64,000 bases of DNA from DASZZZ01 sp036260375 (GTDB taxonomy: Bacteria; Actinomycetota; CADDZG01; WHSQ01), in assembly GCA_036260375.1 (NCBI GenBank), contig DASZZZ010000110.1, positions 1 to 64,000 of the forward strand, written 5' to 3'. A program made the position numbers and the translations under genes. Positions 33,283-43,942 of this stretch are shown here, piece after piece (within the stretch, counting starts at the first letter, position 1; every line of letters begins with the position of its first letter). Under the pieces are notes generated by a model. It had not been told where the DNA came from, did no database searches, and saw nothing but the letters and a program-made list of their open reading frames with translations.

Positions 33283-33770
33283 CGACGCTGCGCGCCGAGC
33301 CGCTGACCGCCGCCGCGTTCCGCCGCTACGGGCGCGTGATCGAGATGCCGCGCGACGACGCGCAGGCGCGCGGCCCGGGATGGCGGTGGTGGGCCGAGAT
33401 CGCGCTGCTCGAGGGCGACGGGCGCCGCTGGGGCGTCGGCTACCTCGACCTCGAGCCGGCCGTGCCGCGCTTCGACTGGGCCGAGCGCCACCTCCGCAGC
33501 GCGGAGGCCGTGATCGCGACGTCCGCCGACGTCCTCGTGTACGTCGGCGCGCCCGGCGACGACGGGGGCCTGCCCGCGCTGCGGGACTTCCGCGTCTTCG
33601 TCGTGCCGGCCGGCGACGGCGTCGTCCTCGACCCCGGTGTATGGCACGGCGCCCCGCTCGCCGTGCGACGGCCCACGTCGGCGCTCGTGCTGCTGCTGGA
33701 ACACACCGGGCGCGACGACGTCACCGTCGAGCGCTTCGACACGCCCGTCGACGTCGAGGTGCCGTCGTGA
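33279..33770 (+). CDS. Ureidoglycolate lyase-like cupin protein (AllA family)
   Basis: 163 residues, the normal length of AllA. AFRRYGRVIE near the N-terminus, RHLRSAEAVIATSADVLVYV, and RVFVVPAGDGVVLDPGVWHG near residue 120 follow the family pattern. AllA releases glyoxylate and urea from ureidoglycolate in purine breakdown. No other allantoin-pathway gene is nearby and both neighbours are sugar genes. It may therefore act on a different substrate here, or link to nucleoside salvage. Its GTG overlaps the preceding stop. Confidence 0.75.
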   Translation: MTTLRAEPLTAAAFRRYGRVIEMPRDDAQARGPGWRWWAEIALLEGDGRRWGVGYLDLEPAVPRFDWAERHLRSAEAVIATSADVLVYVGAPGDDGGLPALRDFRVFVVPAGDGVVLDPGVWHGAPLAVRRPTSALVLLLEHTGRDDVTVERFDTPVDVEVPS

Positions 33771-33798
33771 GCGCGGCACGAGCCAAGGAGTGATGTAG

Positions 33799-35040
<1,242 letters not shown>

Positions 35041-35059
35041 CGCGCGCGCGGCGCCGCGC

Positions 35060-35857
35060 GTGACCGTCCGGCTGACGGGCGTGTTCGCGCACCCCGACGA
35101 CGACGTCTACGCGCTCGGCGGCACGCTGCTGCGTCACCGCGGCGAGGTCGAGCTCGCGCTGGTGTTCGCGACCAGCGGCGAGGCCGGGCCGATCACCGAT
35201 CCGTCGCTCGCGTCGCGCGCGACGCTCGGCGCCGTGCGCGAGCGCGAGCAGCGCGCGTGCCTGCACGCGCTCGGATACGCGGACGCGCGCGTCACGTTCC
35301 TGCGCCACCCCGACTACTACCTGCCAGACGTGCCGCGTGAGCGGCTGGCGCACGAGATCGAGGACGTCTTGCGCGCCGAGCGTCCGCACGTCGTCGTGAC
35401 GTTCGGCCCCGACGGCATGACGTCGCATCACGATCACGTTCGTGTCGGCGAGGCCGCGACCGCGGCGTTCCACGCGGCTCGGGGCGCCGCCCCCGGCGAC
35501 GACGGCGTGTTCGCCCGGCTGTACTACGCGGCCCTCGCGCGCTCGGACGTCGATCGCTTCTACGCGGGCGTGCGCAACGGAGGCTTCGACTACGGCGAGG
35601 AGGGCAGGCTGTTCGACGTGACGGGCGTCGCCGACGACGACGTCGCGGTGCGCGTCGACACGACGCCGGTGCGCGCGCCCAAGCTCGGGGCGATCCTCGA
35701 GCACCGCACGCAGCTCGTCGAGCACGAGCGCGTCCCCGAGCCGCTTCGCTGGATCCACCTCGACTCCGAGTGCTTCGTCCGCGCGTGGCCGCCGCGCGCG
35801 TCCGGCGACGCGCCGCGCGCCGGCCTCCTCGACGACCTCGCGCCGGCCCGTGGGTGA
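35060..35857 (+). CDS. PIG-L/LmbE-family deacetylase
   Basis: 265 residues from GTG 35060. Zinc motif AHPDDD (the common form is AHPDDE; the zinc ligands and catalytic Asp are kept) and the second motif SHHDHV near residue 120. MshB, which deacetylates GlcNAc-Ins, belongs to this family, but the context of glycoside catabolism suggests an N-acetyl or other acyl group on an imported sugar. It overlaps the next gene by 8 bases. Confidence 0.87.
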   Translation: MTVRLTGVFAHPDDDVYALGGTLLRHRGEVELALVFATSGEAGPITDPSLASRATLGAVREREQRACLHALGYADARVTFLRHPDYYLPDVPRERLAHEIEDVLRAERPHVVVTFGPDGMTSHHDHVRVGEAATAAFHAARGAAPGDDGVFARLYYAALARSDVDRFYAGVRNGGFDYGEEGRLFDVTGVADDDVAVRVDTTPVRAPKLGAILEHRTQLVEHERVPEPLRWIHLDSECFVRAWPPRASGDAPRAGLLDDLAPARG

Positions 35858-38024
35858 CGCCGCCGTGACGGCCGGCGCCGTCGTGGACGACGCTTCGCCG
35901 GGCGCAAACGGCGGGAACGTCGTCGAGCGCCCCGTCTACTTCGACGCGTGGTTCCCGCGCCAGCACTGCTACCACCCGAGCCTGCCCCCGAGGCGGCTGC
36001 GGATGATTGACGACCTCGTCGACTACGAGGCGACCGTGCTCGTGTGGTCGGCTCTCGGCGGCGGCTCGATCTCGCTCCCGTACCTCGAGCAGGAGGCGTT
36101 CGGCGACGTCGACGCGCGCTTCCGCTTCTACGGTTTCGTCAACGACGCCGAGTTCATCGCCGCGTGCCGCGCGCACGGGATCAAGGTGTTCGGCATCGTC
36201 TTCGAGGTCCAGGGTTGGGAGGTGCCCGTCGAGCTGAGCCACGACGAGGACCGCGTCCTCGCGCTCAACGAGCTGCGCGGCTCCGGCCGCCGGGGGTGGC
36301 TCGGCCTGCGTGAGTTCTCGCAGAACCGCTATCCGAAGCTGTGGCCGCCGTTCGAGACGTACTTCCCCGACGGCCTCGTCAACAGCGACGGCGAGCGGGT
36401 CACGGATCTGCTCGAGGAGTGCTGCTCGCGCGACATCCACGGCAACCCGTGCCACGCACGCTGGGTCGAGTGCCCCGACCGCGAGCACTACTGCTACGCG
36501 ATGGACCGCAACAACCCGGTGTGGCGCCGCTACCTCGAGGCGATCGTGCGCATACAGGTCGACGCGGGGGTCGACGGCGTGCAGCTGGACGAGGCCGAGC
36601 TCCCGCTGACGTCGCTGCAGTACGGCGGCTGCTTCTGCAAGGACTGCATGAAGGGCTTCCGCGACTACCTGCGCGCCCGGCCCGGCGAGATCGCGGGCGA
36701 GCTGGCGCCGGACGAGCTCGAGTCGTTCCACTACGGCCGGTGGCTGCTCGAGCGAGGCTTCGACTTCAAGGAGGACCAGGCGCGCGCGCCGCTGTTCCTG
36801 TCGTACCTGCGCTTCCAGCGCGCCCAGATCGCCCGCTACTTCCGCGAGCTCGCCGACTACGCCCGCGCGTATGCGCGCTCGAAGGGCCGGAGCGTCCTCG
36901 TGTCGGGCAACTTCTTCAACCTCCAGGACGACTACCTCGCGCTGGAGCCGAGCGTCGACGTGATCGTGACCGAGATGCGCAACACGACCTACAGGCAGCC
37001 GGACTGGTACCGCTACGCCGCGGGCTTCGCACGCGACAAGGCGCTCGTCGTCGTCGAGAACCCGTACGGCGGAGTCGTCCCGGAGCTCGTCGACGAGCTG
37101 AAGCGCGGGCGCGGCTACGATCTCTTCCGCATGTCGACGTACGAGGCGGCGGCGCTCGGGGCGAGCATGAGCGTGCCGTACGGCGCGTGGATGGGCAGCG
37201 TCGTCGAGGACTCGTTCTGGCCACCGCACGACCTGTGCGTCGAGGTCCAGCAGTGGCTCGCGCGTCACGAGGCGCTGTTCTCGCGCTCCAGCGCGGCGCG
37301 CACCGCGGTCGTGTACTCGGCGGCGAGCAACTTCGAGCTCGAGACCCGTGACCCTGCGCTCGCGGACAACACGCGCAATCCCGTCGCGGACGAGCGCCTG
37401 CCGTTCTGGGACGCGTGCGCGTCGTTGAGCGACGCGCTGCAGCCGTACGACGTCGTGTTCTTCCACGACGGCGAGCTCCGGCCCGACGACGCGTCGGCGG
37501 ACGAGCTGGCGCGCTACGCCACGGTCGTCCTTCCCCACTGCCACGTCCAGACCGAGCGGCAGGGGCGCGCGCTGCTGGGCTTCCTCGACGCGGGGGGCCG
37601 GGTCGCCCGCATCGGCCCGGCGGGCGCGAACCTCGACCCGGCGCTGCGCGCCGCGCTGGAGGAGCACCGCGCCACGGTCGCCGTCGAGCGCGGCGTCGAC
37701 GCCGTCGCCGGCGCGCGCCAGGTGCGCTCGTCGCGCCCGCTGGACGCCGCGCTGCACCTTCAGCGCGTCGCAGACGGGATCGCGCTGCATCTCGTGCGCT
37801 ACGACTACGACCGCGCGCGCGACGCGCTCCCGCGGCTCGACGAGGTCACCATCGAGGTCGAGCTCGACGGGCGCTTCGGCGCCGCGACCGCGTTCGGCGC
37901 GCCGTCGCCGCCGTCGATCGGCTTCGAGTGTCGCGACGGCGTGCACGCGCTCACGCTGCGCGACGTCCCGCTGTACTCGGTGGTGCTCCTCGCGCCCGAA
38001 CGTCACGCAACGGAAGGGGTCTAG
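35850..38024 (+). CDS. Unassigned TIM-barrel glycosidase-like protein
   Basis: 724 residues from GTG 35850 (GTG 35865 is an alternative). The N-terminal half looks like an (alpha/beta)8 barrel of the GH-A or hypothetical glycosyl hydrolase type. It has VFGIVFEVQGWEVPV, YLEAIVRIQVDAGVDGVQLDEAEL and the Cys cluster GGCFCKDCMKGF, seen in several trimerising beta-galactosidase-like families. The C-terminal half has a Rossmann-like region (YDVVFFHDGELRPDD to VVLPHCHVQTE) and beta-sheet. I cannot name a CAZy family. No signal peptide. It is followed directly by the ferritin-like gene. Confidence 0.7.
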   Translation: MGDAAVTAGAVVDDASPGANGGNVVERPVYFDAWFPRQHCYHPSLPPRRLRMIDDLVDYEATVLVWSALGGGSISLPYLEQEAFGDVDARFRFYGFVNDAEFIAACRAHGIKVFGIVFEVQGWEVPVELSHDEDRVLALNELRGSGRRGWLGLREFSQNRYPKLWPPFETYFPDGLVNSDGERVTDLLEECCSRDIHGNPCHARWVECPDREHYCYAMDRNNPVWRRYLEAIVRIQVDAGVDGVQLDEAELPLTSLQYGGCFCKDCMKGFRDYLRARPGEIAGELAPDELESFHYGRWLLERGFDFKEDQARAPLFLSYLRFQRAQIARYFRELADYARAYARSKGRSVLVSGNFFNLQDDYLALEPSVDVIVTEMRNTTYRQPDWYRYAAGFARDKALVVVENPYGGVVPELVDELKRGRGYDLFRMSTYEAAALGASMSVPYGAWMGSVVEDSFWPPHDLCVEVQQWLARHEALFSRSSAARTAVVYSAASNFELETRDPALADNTRNPVADERLPFWDACASLSDALQPYDVVFFHDGELRPDDASADELARYATVVLPHCHVQTERQGRALLGFLDAGGRVARIGPAGANLDPALRAALEEHRATVAVERGVDAVAGARQVRSSRPLDAALHLQRVADGIALHLVRYDYDRARDALPRLDEVTIEVELDGRFGAATAFGAPSPPSIGFECRDGVHALTLRDVPLYSVVLLAPERHATEGV

Positions 38025-39395
38025 ATGCCGGTCGTCGACCGCAGGGACTTCGGGGGCCGCTTCTCGGTGATCGAGAACTCCGAGCGGCTCGCGAACTACC
38101 GCTATCTCGAAGAGCAGCTGATGGAGACGATCGGCGGGTGGTCGCAGACCACGCCGCAGCTCGCGTTCAAGGCGACGTTCGGATATCACGTCTTCGACCA
38201 CGCCGAGGCCGCCGACGCGCTTGGCGAGCGTCTCGAGCAGCTGCGGTCGGGCGGCGCGCGCGGCCGCCCCGCGAACGACGACTTCGTGCGGCTGTGCGAG
38301 CGCGTGTGGAACCTGGACGACGTCGCCGACCGGCTCGTCGCGGTCTACCGCGTGCTCGAGCCGCACCTCGTGAGCACGTACGTGTACCACGCCGACGCGA
38401 CCGACCCGTTGACCGACGCGCCGACGGTGCGGCTGCTGCGCCGTCTCGCCGGGATGGGCCAGTCGCACGTCGCGTGGGGGCACGCGGTGCTGGAGTCGCT
38501 GACGAGCGAGCGCGACGCGCGCGCCCGCGCGCTCGAGGTCCAGGCGGAGCTCGAGGGTCTGCTCGTCGAGTGCGGGGGAGTGACGGGACAGGGCATCGAG
38601 GCGCACTGGCTCAGCTTCCACAGCGCCAAGGACGAAGGCCGCGCGCCGCAGCGCAGCAAACGGGCCAAGGGCACGTACCGCTTCACCAAGCGCTGCCCGT
38701 CGCTCGACCATCCGACGGTCGAGCAGCCGTTCTGGTTCTCCGACGACCGCGAGCGGTTCCGCGTCTACGAGACCGACGACGAGTGGTCGCTCGAGGGCTT
38801 CAGGCACAAGTTCCACCAGCTGCTCTACGGCGAGGTCGAGACGACCGACCGCATGGGCAAGATGCTCGCCGAGTTCCCGGAGCTGCCGTGGGACATGCGC
38901 ATGGAGCTGGCGCAGCAGATGTGGGACGAGGCGCGGCACATCGAGATCGTCGCCAAGGCGGTCGAGGAGGAGCTCGGCGGCGAGCTCGGCTACGGTCCGT
39001 GGCCGCTCGTGTGGTGGTGGATGCAGAACGAACGCGATCCTCTCCGGCGCATCGCGGTGACGAACTGCTGGGCCGAGGCGAACCTCATGAACACGCTCAA
39101 GCAGTGGCGCGCCGAGGCGTCGGCGCGCGGCCTCACGCGCATCGCCGAGCTGTGCGACTACGTCCAGGCCGACGAGCTCACGCACGTGAAGCTCGCGACG
39201 CGCTGGATCCGGCGGCTGACCGACGACGACCCCGCGACGCGCGACGAGCTCGCCGAGTGGGGGCGGGGCGCGGTCGCGCGCATCGAGGGCTTCTACGCCG
39301 ACGACGACTACGTCGAGCACGAGGTCCGCTTCACGTTCAAGGGCGGCGGGCGCGGCGAGCTGGTCGCGAGCCGCAGCGACGTCGTCGGCGAGTAG
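38025..39395 (+). CDS. Ferritin-like di-iron protein of unknown reaction
   Basis: 456 residues; the ATG immediately follows the preceding stop. The C-terminal half has a four-helix di-iron ligand set: E270/E272 in YGEVETTDRM, E302 and H305 in DEARHIE, E351 in AEANLMN, E384 and H387 in ADELTHVKLA. It resembles DUF455-type proteins. The N-terminal half is also helical, with His-rich pairs (GYHVFDHAEAAD, QSHVAWGH), perhaps a degenerate duplicate. It could be an oxygenase or oxidase acting on the substrate of the adjacent glycosidase-like protein. That link is inferred from operon position only. Confidence 0.75.
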   Translation: MPVVDRRDFGGRFSVIENSERLANYRYLEEQLMETIGGWSQTTPQLAFKATFGYHVFDHAEAADALGERLEQLRSGGARGRPANDDFVRLCERVWNLDDVADRLVAVYRVLEPHLVSTYVYHADATDPLTDAPTVRLLRRLAGMGQSHVAWGHAVLESLTSERDARARALEVQAELEGLLVECGGVTGQGIEAHWLSFHSAKDEGRAPQRSKRAKGTYRFTKRCPSLDHPTVEQPFWFSDDRERFRVYETDDEWSLEGFRHKFHQLLYGEVETTDRMGKMLAEFPELPWDMRMELAQQMWDEARHIEIVAKAVEEELGGELGYGPWPLVWWWMQNERDPLRRIAVTNCWAEANLMNTLKQWRAEASARGLTRIAELCDYVQADELTHVKLATRWIRRLTDDDPATRDELAEWGRGAVARIEGFYADDDYVEHEVRFTFKGGGRGELVASRSDVVGE

Positions 39396-39400
39396 CGGCC

Positions 39401-40417
39401 GTGCAGCCGCTGGCGTTGCCGCCGAACCAGCTGCATCGCTTCTATCGCGGCGGCGCGCGCATCGCCGCGCTGCGCGCGACCGGCAACGACGACTCGCATG
39501 CGCCCGAGGAATGGATCGCGTCGACCACGACTCCGTTCGGCGAGGACGTCGGGATCAGCGTCCTGCCCGACGGCACGCGGCTGCCGGACGCGCTCGCCGC
39601 CGATCCCGAGGGCTGGCTCGGGCCCGAGCACGCCGCGCGCTTCGGGACCCACCCGGCGCTGCTGTTCAAGCTGCTCGACGCTGGCGAGCGCCTGCCCGTG
39701 CATCTGCATCCCGACGACGCGTTCGCGCGCGCGCACCTCGGGTCGCGCTACGGCAAGACCGAGGCGTGGATCGTGCTCGACGCCGCGCCCGGCGCGGCGG
39801 TCCACGTCGGGTGGCGCGACCCGGTGAGCGAGGCGACGCTCGCGGCGTGGGTCGAGCGCCGCGACGCGGGCGTCATGCTCGACGCGCTCCATCGCGTCGA
39901 CGTCGCGCCCGGCGACACCGTGTTCGTGCCGGCCGGCACCGCGCACGCGATCGGCGACGGCGTGCTGATCGCGGAGCTCCAGCAGCCGACCGACTTCTCG
40001 ATCCTGCTCGAGTGGGCCGGCTTCGTCGACGACGGCCCCGCGGGTCACCTCGGCCTCGACGTCGAGCGCGCGCTCGACGCGGTCGATCGCAGCGCGTGGA
40101 GCGACGACGATCTCCGCCGCGCGCGCTCTGGGCGCGGTCCCCACGCGTCGCGCCCGGGGGCCGAGGTCCTGTTCCCCGCCGAGGCCGACGCGTTCTTCCG
40201 CGCCGAGCGGATCGTCCCGGCCCCGACGCCGTTGGATGCGTCGTTCTCGGTGCTGCTCGTCGTCGACGGAGAGGCCCGCGCCGAAGGCGACGGCTGGACG
40301 CTGTCGCTGCGGCGGGGCGACGCGGTCGTGGTCCCGTACGGGGCCGGCCCGTGCGAGGTCGCCGGAGACGCTGACGTCCTGCGCTGCCTCCCGCCGGACC
40401 CACGCGCGCCGCGATGA
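39401..40417 (+). CDS. manA: Mannose-6-phosphate isomerase, class I type
   Basis: 338 residues from GTG 39401. The cupin metal site shows LPVHLHPDDAFA and YGKTEAWIVL, and the second motif VFVPAGTAHAIGDGVLIAELQQPTD. It is shorter than E. coli ManA, like many Gram-positive forms. It interconverts mannose-6-phosphate and fructose-6-phosphate, or a related aldose/ketose pair. Overlaps the kinase gene as ATGA. Confidence 0.88.
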   Translation: MQPLALPPNQLHRFYRGGARIAALRATGNDDSHAPEEWIASTTTPFGEDVGISVLPDGTRLPDALAADPEGWLGPEHAARFGTHPALLFKLLDAGERLPVHLHPDDAFARAHLGSRYGKTEAWIVLDAAPGAAVHVGWRDPVSEATLAAWVERRDAGVMLDALHRVDVAPGDTVFVPAGTAHAIGDGVLIAELQQPTDFSILLEWAGFVDDGPAGHLGLDVERALDAVDRSAWSDDDLRRARSGRGPHASRPGAEVLFPAEADAFFRAERIVPAPTPLDASFSVLLVVDGEARAEGDGWTLSLRRGDAVVVPYGAGPCEVAGDADVLRCLPPDPRAPR

Positions 40418-41865
40418 CCACGCGCGCCGCGATCGGGCTCGACGTCGGCACGTCGAGCGTCAAGGCGGTCGCGGTCTCGGCGCGCGGAGAGGTCGTCGCG
40501 CGCGCCGAGGAGCCGTATCCGCTGTCGACGCCGCGCCCCGGCTGGTCGGAGCAGGACCCGCGCGACTGGTGGCGCGCGACCGAAGCGGTCCTCGGGAGGC
40601 TCGGCGTCGACGCCGTCGCCGGTATCGGCCTGTCGGGCCAGATGCACGGGCTCGTCGCGCTCGACCGCCGCGGCGACGTGCTGCGCCCGGCGATCCTGTG
40701 GAACGACCAGCGCACGGCTAAGGAGTGCGCCGTGATCGAGGAGCGCGTCGGACGCGCGCGGCTGGTCGAGCTGACCGGCAACCGCGCGCTGACCGGCTTC
40801 ACCGCGCCGAAGCTGCTGTGGCTGCGCGCCAACGAGCCCGAGACGTACGCGCGCGTCGCGCACGTGCTGCTACCCAAGGACTACGTCAGGCTGCGGCTCA
40901 CGGGCGAGCTCGCGGCCGACGTCACGGACGCGTCGGGCACGCTCCTGTTCGACGTCGCGCGCCGGCGCTGGAGCGACGAGGTCGTCGACGCGCTCGAGCT
41001 CGACGCGCGCGTGCTTCCACCCGTCCTCGAGTCGCACGAGATCTCGGGGCGCACGTCCGCCGGCGTCCCCGTCGCGGCCGGCGCCGGCGACCAGGCGGCA
41101 GGCGCGGTCGGCGTCGGCGTCGTCCGTCCCGGCGCGCTGTCGGTCGCACTCGGCACCTCGGGCGTCGTGTTCGCACCGCTGCCCGAGTTCGTCTTCGACG
41201 AGGGCGCGCGTCTGCACGTCTTCTGCCACGCGCTCCCCGGCGCGTGGCACGCGATGGGCGTGATGCTGTCGGCCGCGGGGTCGCTCGCGTGGCTGCACGC
41301 CGCGCTCGGCGGCGACGCGTCGTACGACGCGCTCTTGGCCGACGCGGCGCGCTGGGAGCCGGGCGTCGAGGGGCTCGTGTTCCTGCCGTACCTCGCGGGC
41401 GAGCGCACGCCGCACGCGGATCCCGACGCGCGCGCGTCGTTCACGGGTCTGTCGCTGCGTCACGACCGCGGCGCGTTCGTGCGCGCGGTCCTGGAGGGCG
41501 TCGCGTACGGCTTGCGCGATTCGCTTGAGCTCGTCCGCGCGCTCGGCGTCGAGACGCGCGGCGCGCGCGTGTCGGGCGGCGGCGCGCGCAGCGAGCTGTG
41601 GCTGCGGATCGTGGCGTCGGTCCTCGGCATTCCCCTGGAGGTGACCGCGGTCGAGGAGGGGGCCGCGTTCGGCGCCGCGCTGCTCGGCGCGGTCGCGGGC
41701 GGGGAGTTCGCGGGCGCCGGCGAGGCGATCGACTCGTGCGTGTCGGTGCGCCGCACGGTCGAGCCCGTCGACGCGTGGCGCGACGCGTACGACGACGGCT
41801 ACGCGACGTTTCGCGCGCTGTACCCCGCGATCGAATCGGCGCGTCGCGCGGGGCCCGCGTCGTGA
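40414..41865 (+). CDS. xylB: Xylulokinase-like FGGY sugar kinase
   Basis: 483 residues. N-terminal phosphate loop IGLDVGTSSVKAV, GLSGQMHGLV (a xylulokinase signature), ILWNDQRT, LLPKDYVRLRLTGE, catalytic GAGDQAAGAVG and the C-terminal SGGGARSELW. It phosphorylates a ketopentose such as D-xylulose with ATP. The precise ketose is uncertain because FGGY specificities change easily. GTGA overlap with ribokinase. Confidence 0.88.
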   Translation: MTTRAAIGLDVGTSSVKAVAVSARGEVVARAEEPYPLSTPRPGWSEQDPRDWWRATEAVLGRLGVDAVAGIGLSGQMHGLVALDRRGDVLRPAILWNDQRTAKECAVIEERVGRARLVELTGNRALTGFTAPKLLWLRANEPETYARVAHVLLPKDYVRLRLTGELAADVTDASGTLLFDVARRRWSDEVVDALELDARVLPPVLESHEISGRTSAGVPVAAGAGDQAAGAVGVGVVRPGALSVALGTSGVVFAPLPEFVFDEGARLHVFCHALPGAWHAMGVMLSAAGSLAWLHAALGGDASYDALLADAARWEPGVEGLVFLPYLAGERTPHADPDARASFTGLSLRHDRGAFVRAVLEGVAYGLRDSLELVRALGVETRGARVSGGGARSELWLRIVASVLGIPLEVTAVEEGAAFGAALLGAVAGGEFAGAGEAIDSCVSVRRTVEPVDAWRDAYDDGYATFRALYPAIESARRAGPAS

Positions 41866-42773
41866 GCGCGACCGTCGTGGTCGTCGGCTCGGTCAACGTC
41901 GACCTCGTCACCTACGTCGACCGCCTGCCGCGTCCGGGCGAGACCGTCGTCGGCGGGACGTTCGCGCGCGCCCACGGGGGCAAGGGCGCGAACCAGGCCG
42001 TCGCCGCGGCTCGTCTAGGGGCGCGCGCCGTGCTCGTCGGGATGGTCGGCGACGACGACCTCGGCGCCGCGGCGCGCGCGGAGCTGGCGCGCGAGGGCGT
42101 CGACGTCGACGCCGTCGGGGAGTCGAGCCGCCACACCGGCGTCGCACAGATCCTCGTCGACCGCGCCGGCGAGAACCTGATCGCGGTCGCGTCGGGCGCC
42201 AACGACGATCTCACCACCGAGCGCGTCGAGGCCGCCCTCGCGCGCGTCGACGCGCCGCACGCGGTCGTCCTCTCGGTCCTGGAGGTGCCCGACGACGCGG
42301 TCGCCGCGGCCGCGCGCGCGGCCGGCGCGCGCGGGTGGCCGTTCGTGCTCAACCCGGCTCCCGCGCGCGCCGTCGCGCGCGAGGTACTCGCGTCCTGCGC
42401 CGTCGTCACGCCGAACGAGCACGAGCTCGCCGGCCTCGGTGGCGGCTCGGCCGACGAGCTGCTCGGCGCGGGGGCCGGCGCGGTCGTCGTGACGCGCGGC
42501 GCCGCGGGCGCGGAGCTGGTGCGCGTCGGCCGCGCCGTGCATCGCCAGGCCGCGTTCGAGGCGCGCCCGGTCGACACCACCGGCGCGGGCGACGCGTTCT
42601 CCGGCGCGCTCGCATGGGCGCTCGCCGAGGGGCGCGATCTCGAGCACGCGGTCGAGCTCGCGGCCGCCGCCGGCGCGCTGGCGACGCAGAAGGAGGGCGC
42701 GCGCGGCGGCATGCCCGCGCGCGCGGAGCTCGAGGCGTTCGTCGCGCGGCGAGCGCCGGCTGAGGGGGAGTGA
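41862..42773 (+). CDS. rbsK: Ribokinase
   Basis: 303 residues from GTG 41862. VVGSVNVDLVTYVDRLPRPGETV, HGGKGANQAVAAARLGA and NPAPAR in the middle are ribokinase-specific, and VDTTGAGDAFSGALAW is the catalytic signature. It converts ribose to ribose-5-phosphate. With the nucleoside hydrolase at 21.8 kb it would complete a route from ribosides to the pentose-phosphate pathway. Joined to both neighbours by short overlaps. Confidence 0.92.
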   Translation: MSATVVVVGSVNVDLVTYVDRLPRPGETVVGGTFARAHGGKGANQAVAAARLGARAVLVGMVGDDDLGAAARAELAREGVDVDAVGESSRHTGVAQILVDRAGENLIAVASGANDDLTTERVEAALARVDAPHAVVLSVLEVPDDAVAAAARAAGARGWPFVLNPAPARAVAREVLASCAVVTPNEHELAGLGGGSADELLGAGAGAVVVTRGAAGAELVRVGRAVHRQAAFEARPVDTTGAGDAFSGALAWALAEGRDLEHAVELAAAAGALATQKEGARGGMPARAELEAFVARRAPAEGE

Positions 42774-43942
42774 TGGCCGAACGCATCAGAGCGGGCATCG
42801 TGGGCGCCGGCTTCGCCGCGGGAGCGCACGTCGAGGCGCTGCGCCGCGTGCCCGGGGTCGAGGTCGCGGGGATCGCCGCCAGCACGCCGGAGCGCTCGCG
42901 CGCCGCGGCCGCGCGCCTCGACGTGGCGACCGCGTTCGACGGCTACGAGGAGCTCGTCGCGTCGCCCGACGTCGACGTCGTGCACGACTGTGCGCCCAAC
43001 GACCTCCACGATCCCGTCAACGCGGCCGCGCTGGACGCCGGCAAGCACTTGCTGTCGGAGAAGCCGCTCGCGTTGACGAGCGAGCAGACCGCGCGCTTGA
43101 CCGCGCGCGCGTCGGCCGCCGGCGTCGTCACCGGCGTGTGCCACAACTACCGGCACTACCCGCTCGTGCGTCACGCGAAGGAGCTGCTCGCGTCGGGCGA
43201 GCACGGGACGCCGCACCTGGTGCACGGCGGCTATCTGCAGGACTGGCTGCTCCTGCGCGACGACTGGAACTGGCGGCTCGTGCCCGAGCGCGCCGGCCGG
43301 TCGCGCGCGGTCGCCGACATCGGCTCCCACTGGCTCGACCTCGCGCAGTACCTGACGGGAGCGCGCGTCGCGCGCGTGTGCGCGCGGCTCTCGACGCTCC
43401 ACGGGGAGCGGCTGCGCCCCCGCGGGAAGGTGCAGACGTTCGCGTCCGCGCCCGACCGGGGGGCCGAGGCCGTGCGCGTCGACACCGAGGACGCCGCGAG
43501 CGTGCTGCTCGAGCTCGACGACGGCGCGACGGGGGCGATGACCGTGTCGCAGGTGAGCCCCGGCCGCAAGAATCGGCTGCACATCACGGTCGACACGCGC
43601 GACCTCGGCATCGCGTGGGACCAGGAGGACCCGAACCGGCTGTGGCTCGGCCGCCGCGACGCGGCGAACTCCGTGCTCATGCGCGACCCGTCGCTGCTGG
43701 CCTCGGCCGCGGCGCCGCTCGCGCGCTATCCGGGCGGTCACGAGGAGGGATGGGCCGACGGGCTTCGCAACCTGATGGAGGACTTCTACGGCGCGGTCGC
43801 GGCGCGCCGTGACGGGCAGCCGTACGACGCGTCGTTCGCGACGTTCGCGGAGGCCGACCACGTCTCGCGCGTGGTCGACGCGATCCTCGAAAGCGACCGG
43901 GCCGGCGCGTGGGTCGACGTCGATGGAGGGGTGAGGGAATGA
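42773..43942 (+). CDS. Gfo/Idh/MocA-family sugar dehydrogenase
   Basis: 389 residues from ATG 42773 (GTG 42770 would add one residue). Rossmann motif GIVGAGFAAGAHVEALRRV, catalytic-Lys motif SEKPLAL near residue 96, then the C-terminal sheet domain beginning GVCHNYRHYPLVRHAKELL with DIGSHWLDLAQYL. It oxidises a sugar carbon with NAD(P). Its pairing with a downstream TIM-barrel isomerase is typical of inositol-like and 3-keto-glycoside pathways. Confidence 0.92.
   Translation: MAERIRAGIVGAGFAAGAHVEALRRVPGVEVAGIAASTPERSRAAAARLDVATAFDGYEELVASPDVDVVHDCAPNDLHDPVNAAALDAGKHLLSEKPLALTSEQTARLTARASAAGVVTGVCHNYRHYPLVRHAKELLASGEHGTPHLVHGGYLQDWLLLRDDWNWRLVPERAGRSRAVADIGSHWLDLAQYLTGARVARVCARLSTLHGERLRPRGKVQTFASAPDRGAEAVRVDTEDAASVLLELDDGATGAMTVSQVSPGRKNRLHITVDTRDLGIAWDQEDPNRLWLGRRDAANSVLMRDPSLLASAAAPLARYPGGHEEGWADGLRNLMEDFYGAVAARRDGQPYDASFATFAEADHVSRVVDAILESDRAGAWVDVDGGVRE

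Noticed and set aside
35292..39320. 1342-codon open frame on the minus strand
   Set aside because: It has the Arg/Asp/Val-rich composition of an antisense shadow and runs against three well-supported genes.
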